From contig CAMCQT010000014.1 in assembly GCA_945877125.1 (NCBI GenBank), forward strand, positions 1-60,398: a stretch of DNA of 60,398 nt, in the 5' to 3' direction. This document shows, piece after piece, positions 57,448 to 60,398 of the stretch (position 1 is its first letter; each line of letters begins with the position of its first letter). A program made the position numbers and the translations under genes. Origin of the DNA: Candidatus Brevifilum fermentans (GTDB taxonomy: Bacteria; Chloroflexota; Anaerolineae; Anaerolineales; Villigracilaceae). The notes under the pieces were generated by a model. That model was not told the origin of the DNA, searched no databases, and saw only the letters and a program-made list of their open reading frames with translations.

Positions 57448-58360
57448 CTATGTCCATCCTGCTGATGCGCGAAGGTTGTACATTTACGTTCGCGGGAACC
57501 GTGCGCGCCAATTGACCTTCTTTTATTAAACGCGCAAGGTGTTTCACCATCACCGCCTGACGCGGCGAAACTTTTGCTCCGAGGTCTTCCAGGACAGGCT
57601 CCAGCCAGGTTTGGTAGGAACGCACATTTAAATATACGCGCCGTCCGTTGCGGTCTGGCAGGCTCGACACAAGCGATGCTATCTTTTCGCTGACGTTGTG
57701 CTCGTCAGGATGAATGAGCGGCGTCAGCACAATGCCATACATGCCAGAGGTGACGCTTGCATAACATTTTGCGTTTTCTGAACGAACAAAACCAATCAGG
57801 CGATTCGGTGCCGGCTCAACAGGATGCAGCAACTGCGGCACAATTTGATAATGCAGACTCTGCACCGCCGGCAGATCAACGGACTGCACGCGCCGCCAGC
57901 CTAAACTTTGAGCTGGTCCTGTTTTCCCGAGCAGACTCACATCCCATAGTTTTTGCCACGCATAAACAGAGAATCCCGCCATGCGCAGCGCAGGGAAGAC
58001 ATCACTTGTTTCGTCTACTTCAGCCAGCACGTGAAATGCCTTCCATTCACCCGCCTGCATTGCGAGATGTTCGATCAACGCCGGCAATTGACGATCATCC
58101 AAACGTGAAGATGGTGCAAGGTACAACAGTTTTGCGAACGGTTCTCCACGCGAGTGAATGACTCCGCCCAGCAAGGCAGATTCGCCGCCGTTGGTAATTG
58201 CCGCGTACAAATGCCGCGCAGGGTTGATATACGCCAGCAATCCCATCGCTCCCAGCGGATGTCCACGCGTGAGGGCACGCGCGCTGTCGAGGGTTAATAC
58301 ATCATTTCGATAGCGTGTGATGATGGGAATATCAAGGAGGTCAAGCGGGCGTATGGTCAT
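57440..58360 (-). CDS. GNAT-like protein of unknown function
   Basis: 306 residues. It begins MTIRPLDLLDIPIITRYRND, an N-acetyltransferase-style opening, with LYAAITNGGESALLGGVIHS and ALIEHLAMQAGEWKAFHVLAEV then FPALRMAGFSVYAWQKLW. A second half (about 155-306) has the same alternating pattern, so it may hold two GNAT-like domains. The usual acetyl-CoA loop is not obvious. First gene of the overlapping cluster. Confidence 0.65.
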   Translation of the reverse strand: MTIRPLDLLDIPIITRYRNDVLTLDSARALTRGHPLGAMGLLAYINPARHLYAAITNGGESALLGGVIHSRGEPFAKLLYLAPSSRLDDRQLPALIEHLAMQAGEWKAFHVLAEVDETSDVFPALRMAGFSVYAWQKLWDVSLLGKTGPAQSLGWRRVQSVDLPAVQSLHYQIVPQLLHPVEPAPNRLIGFVRSENAKCYASVTSGMYGIVLTPLIHPDEHNVSEKIASLVSSLPDRNGRRVYLNVRSYQTWLEPVLEDLGAKVSPRQAVMVKHLARLIKEGQLARTVPANVNVQPSRISRMDIDE

Positions 58361-58372
58361 TATTTTGTTCTA

Positions 58373-58496
58373 TGTCATTGCGAGGAGGGTGTTCTTCCCG
58401 ATACCATCCCGAATGTTCTTATCGGGACGAAGCAATCCTTGTATTAAAGGTGGAGATTGCTTCGGGCAAAAAAACAAGAGCGCCCTCGCAATGACA
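58373..58496. repeat. Palindromic repeat family P4, copy 6 (extended)
   Basis: Ends TGTCATTGCGAGGAGGG and CGCCCTCGCAATGACA with inner GAAGCAATCC and GGAGATTGCTTCG. An extra hairpin (CCCGATACC and the inverse CTTATCGGG) lies in its left half, so it is about 30 bp longer than the other copies. It fills the gap between the GNAT-like gene and pdxT. Confidence 0.8.
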
Positions 58497-58498
58497 TG

Positions 58499-59077
58499 TT
58501 AACTTGCCAAAGAAATAAAATACTCGTGAAAGCGCGTGTCACTTGTCAACTCTGGGTGAAATGATGTAGCAAGCAAGTGACCTTCCTGCGCCGCAACGAT
58601 GCGACCATCTTCCAGTGCAGAAAGTACTTTCGCGTTTCCATGCACAGATTCGATCAACGGCGCACGGATAAAGACTGCATGATAAGCATGTTCCGTACCA
58701 GTGGCTTTCATTAACTCGTCAATTTCAAGATCAGTCTCAAACGAATCCACCTGGCGACCAAAGGCATTGCGCTGTACTTTTATATCCATCAAGCCCAGCA
58801 AAGGCTGGTCGGAGCTTGCGTCCTTTGAAAGAAAGATCGCACCCGCGCATGTTCCCCAAATTGCATGACTCTGACCAAATTGTTTCAGCGGCTCCATCAA
58901 ATCATACGCAACCGCCAGTTTCCCAATGGTCGTGGATTCGCCGCCGGGGATAATTAATCCATTCAAACCATCAAGATGCTTCGGCAAACGAACTTCCACT
59001 GCATCCACGCCGAGCCGTTTGAGCATGGAGATATGTTCTGAAAAATCGCCTTGCAAGGCGAGGACGCCGATTCTCAT
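58499..59077 (-). CDS. pdxT: Pyridoxal 5'-phosphate synthase glutaminase subunit
   Basis: 192 residues. IGVLALQGDFSEHISMLKRLG is the family opening (split over the first loop), LIIPGGESTTIGKL the oxyanion strand, GTCAGAIFL holds the nucleophile Cys, and ATSFHPELTSD the His and Glu. It releases ammonia from glutamine and feeds PdxS. It follows pdxS by 80 bp with a hairpin between. Confidence 0.96.
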   Translation of the reverse strand: MRIGVLALQGDFSEHISMLKRLGVDAVEVRLPKHLDGLNGLIIPGGESTTIGKLAVAYDLMEPLKQFGQSHAIWGTCAGAIFLSKDASSDQPLLGLMDIKVQRNAFGRQVDSFETDLEIDELMKATGTEHAYHAVFIRAPLIESVHGNAKVLSALEDGRIVAAQEGHLLATSFHPELTSDTRFHEYFISLAS

Positions 59078-59098
59078 AGTCTTTTTAGCTTTTGGCGA

Positions 59099-59145
59099 TT
59101 AGCAGTTAGCGATTAAGGGAGTAAGAGCTAATCGCTAACTGCTAA
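59099..59145 (-). repeat. Hairpin between pdxS and pdxT
   Basis: Perfect 17-bp arms TTAGCAGTTAGCGATTA and TAATCGCTAACTGCTAA with a 13-nt loop, flanked by further TAGCT and AGCTA pairing. Confidence 0.8.
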
Positions 59146-59157
59146 CAGCTAAAGAAC

Positions 59158-60045
59158 CTACCAGCCCCGTCCCGCCATCTTCTCGCCTTCGGGCATCTGT
59201 GAAACATTGCGTCCCACCATGGCCTCGCCGAGATTCCGGCTCACATCCGCAAGAACAGATGCGTCTTGATAAAAGGTCACAGATTTGACGATAGCCGCCG
59301 CGCGTCTGGCGGGGTCGCCGCTCTTGAAAATGCCCGATCCGACGAAAACACCGTCCACGCCGAGCTGCATCATCAACGCCGCATCTGCGGGAGTAGCCAC
59401 GCCGCCAGCCGCGAAATTGACAACGGGCATGCGTCCGAGTTCTTTCACTTCTTTCACTAATTCATAAGGCGCGCCGTTATTTTTGGCAAAGGTCATCAAC
59501 TCTTCGTCGCACATGCCCTGCAACTGGCGGATCGAACCCATCACGCTGCGCGCATGACGAACTGCTTCAACCACGTCGCCCGTGCCAGCTTCACCCTTCG
59601 TGCGGATCATCGCCGCGCCTTCGCCAATGCGGCGCAAAGCTTCGCCGATATTGCGGCATCCGCAAACGAACGGCACTTTGAAGTTGTGTTTCAAGATGTG
59701 ATGTTCTTCATCCGCAGGGGTGAGAACTTCGGACTCGTCAATATAATCCACGCCGAGTGATTGTAGAATCTGCGCTTCCACGAAATGACCGATGCGGCAC
59801 TTCGCCATCACCGGAATGCTGACTGCGTCCATGATCTTCAAGATCATGTCAGGGTCAGACATGCGTGCCACGCCGCCATCCGCGCGGATATCGGCAGGGA
59901 CGCGTTCCAAAGCCATCACCGCACATGCACCTGCTTCTTCTGCGATACGAGCTTGCTCGGCATTCACCACATCCATGATGACGCCGCCTTTTAACATTTG
60001 GGACAACCCCTTCTTCTCAGTCCACGTACCAGTTTTTGATTCCAT
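59158..60045 (-). CDS. pdxS: Pyridoxal 5'-phosphate synthase lyase subunit
   Basis: 295 residues, a TIM-barrel enzyme. [51 protein letters not shown] and [17 protein letters not shown] are the PdxS signatures, including the two lysines that carry substrate intermediates. It makes PLP from ribose 5-phosphate, glyceraldehyde 3-phosphate and ammonia. GGAG lies ahead of the ATG. No pdxR regulator is seen upstream. Confidence 0.97.
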   Translation of the reverse strand: MESKTGTWTEKKGLSQMLKGGVIMDVVNAEQARIAEEAGACAVMALERVPADIRADGGVARMSDPDMILKIMDAVSIPVMAKCRIGHFVEAQILQSLGVDYIDESEVLTPADEEHHILKHNFKVPFVCGCRNIGEALRRIGEGAAMIRTKGEAGTGDVVEAVRHARSVMGSIRQLQGMCDEELMTFAKNNGAPYELVKEVKELGRMPVVNFAAGGVATPADAALMMQLGVDGVFVGSGIFKSGDPARRAAAIVKSVTFYQDASVLADVSRNLGEAMVGRNVSQMPEGEKMAGRGW

Positions 60046-60398
60046 TTTATCTACTCCTTGAGTTGAATGCTGATACTGCTTGCTGCATAATTTTCTAAAC
60101 GTTCAAGTGCAAAAGCCACGTGTAGAAAATTTAATTTTGGTTAAACAACTTTCGCAGTACTCTGTAAATTCTACCATGCGGACTATATATAAATCATAAG
60201 AAGCTTCTAAATGAATAGGCGCTAAAATCTTGAAGAAGAGCTAAATATAACTTTAGTTTTCGCTAACAAAAAGAGGTAATAGGGTTGTTGGGGCGATATT
60301 TTTGATTCGCGCCAGGTGACCTACGGGTAAATGGGAAGTAGCCGAGTTCTTTTTTCGAAGTCGTCCTGAAAGATTGGCAAGTGTGGGAAATGCCTGTC
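60046..60398. other. Gene-free right end of the window
   Basis: AT-rich upstream region of pdxS that probably holds its promoter. I see no convincing open frame, RNA gene or repeat family member here. A short dyad-like TTAAACAACTTTCGCAGTAC segment is not clearly symmetric. Confidence 0.5.

Noticed and set aside
60281-60398. Possible RNA gene at the right edge
   Set aside because: No tRNA cloverleaf or rRNA signature could be drawn; left as unassigned.

Overview
The window looks like chromosomal DNA of a Chloroflexota bacterium, most likely an Anaerolineae relative (inference from the gene set and protein style; no rRNA gene is present to confirm it). Lipoprotein substrate-binding proteins carry Ala/Pro/Thr/Glu-rich linkers. 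Other pointers are an 86-residue SpoVS, a FixABCX complex, a CAD-like dihydroorotase and a PucC-like transporter. Gaps between genes are crowded with small palindromic repeats. I see no prophage, CRISPR array, transposase, rRNA or tRNA gene.

Layout. 1-2 kb: the start of an exported lamin-tail protein, spoVS, then a gene-free stretch with a cluster of DnaA boxes (candidate replication origin) and nested miniature elements. 2-13 kb, mostly reverse strand: pyrC, degV, an MFS transporter, sbcD, a C39-like peptidase, msrQ-msrP and comEC. 13-21 kb, mostly forward: an Rrf2 regulator with an operator inside its own promoter, pstSCAB, an NfeD-type protease and lipA. 21-26 kb: an acetyltransferase and a phnDCE-type uptake operon with an enlarged permease. 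26-32 kb: infC-rpmI-rplT (infC apparently starting at AUC), a macro-domain protein, a SpoU methyltransferase, a GIY-YIG-like protein, a DUF711 protein, fmdB, gmk and a rhomboid protease. 32-38 kb: a dpp-type transporter whose binding protein appears circularly permuted, an AmrS-like radical SAM enzyme and mobA. 38-47 kb: a universal stress protein, a cysteine-desulfurase-like protein, a PucC-like carrier with a MerR-type regulator, a membrane Ser/Thr kinase, rsmI and an S10 peptidase followed by a short sugar-phosphate-isomerase remnant. 47-60 kb: a methyltransferase, fixABCX, a ROK kinase, a sulfatase, a four-gene overlapping cluster and pdxST.

Functional links. MobA would supply the molybdopterin guanine dinucleotide branch of molybdenum cofactor chemistry, while MsrP needs the same cofactor backbone for repair of exported proteins with MsrQ. 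FixABCX would couple NADH oxidation to quinone and ferredoxin reduction. Three independent uptake operons (pst, phn, dpp) each have a stable hairpin between the binding-protein gene and the next gene, which suggests unequal expression within each operon.

Most notable observations: a circularly permuted SBP_bac_5 protein; seven genes whose -10 box lies 6-7 nt before the ATG (probable leaderless mRNAs); a non-canonical AUC start for infC; a ComEC whose C-terminal metallo-beta-lactamase-like domain has lost its metal ligands; a PhnE-like permease of about twice normal size with an Ig-like insert; and several families of nested miniature inverted-repeat elements that supply stop codons (mobA, comEC) and a ribosome-binding site (sulfatase).
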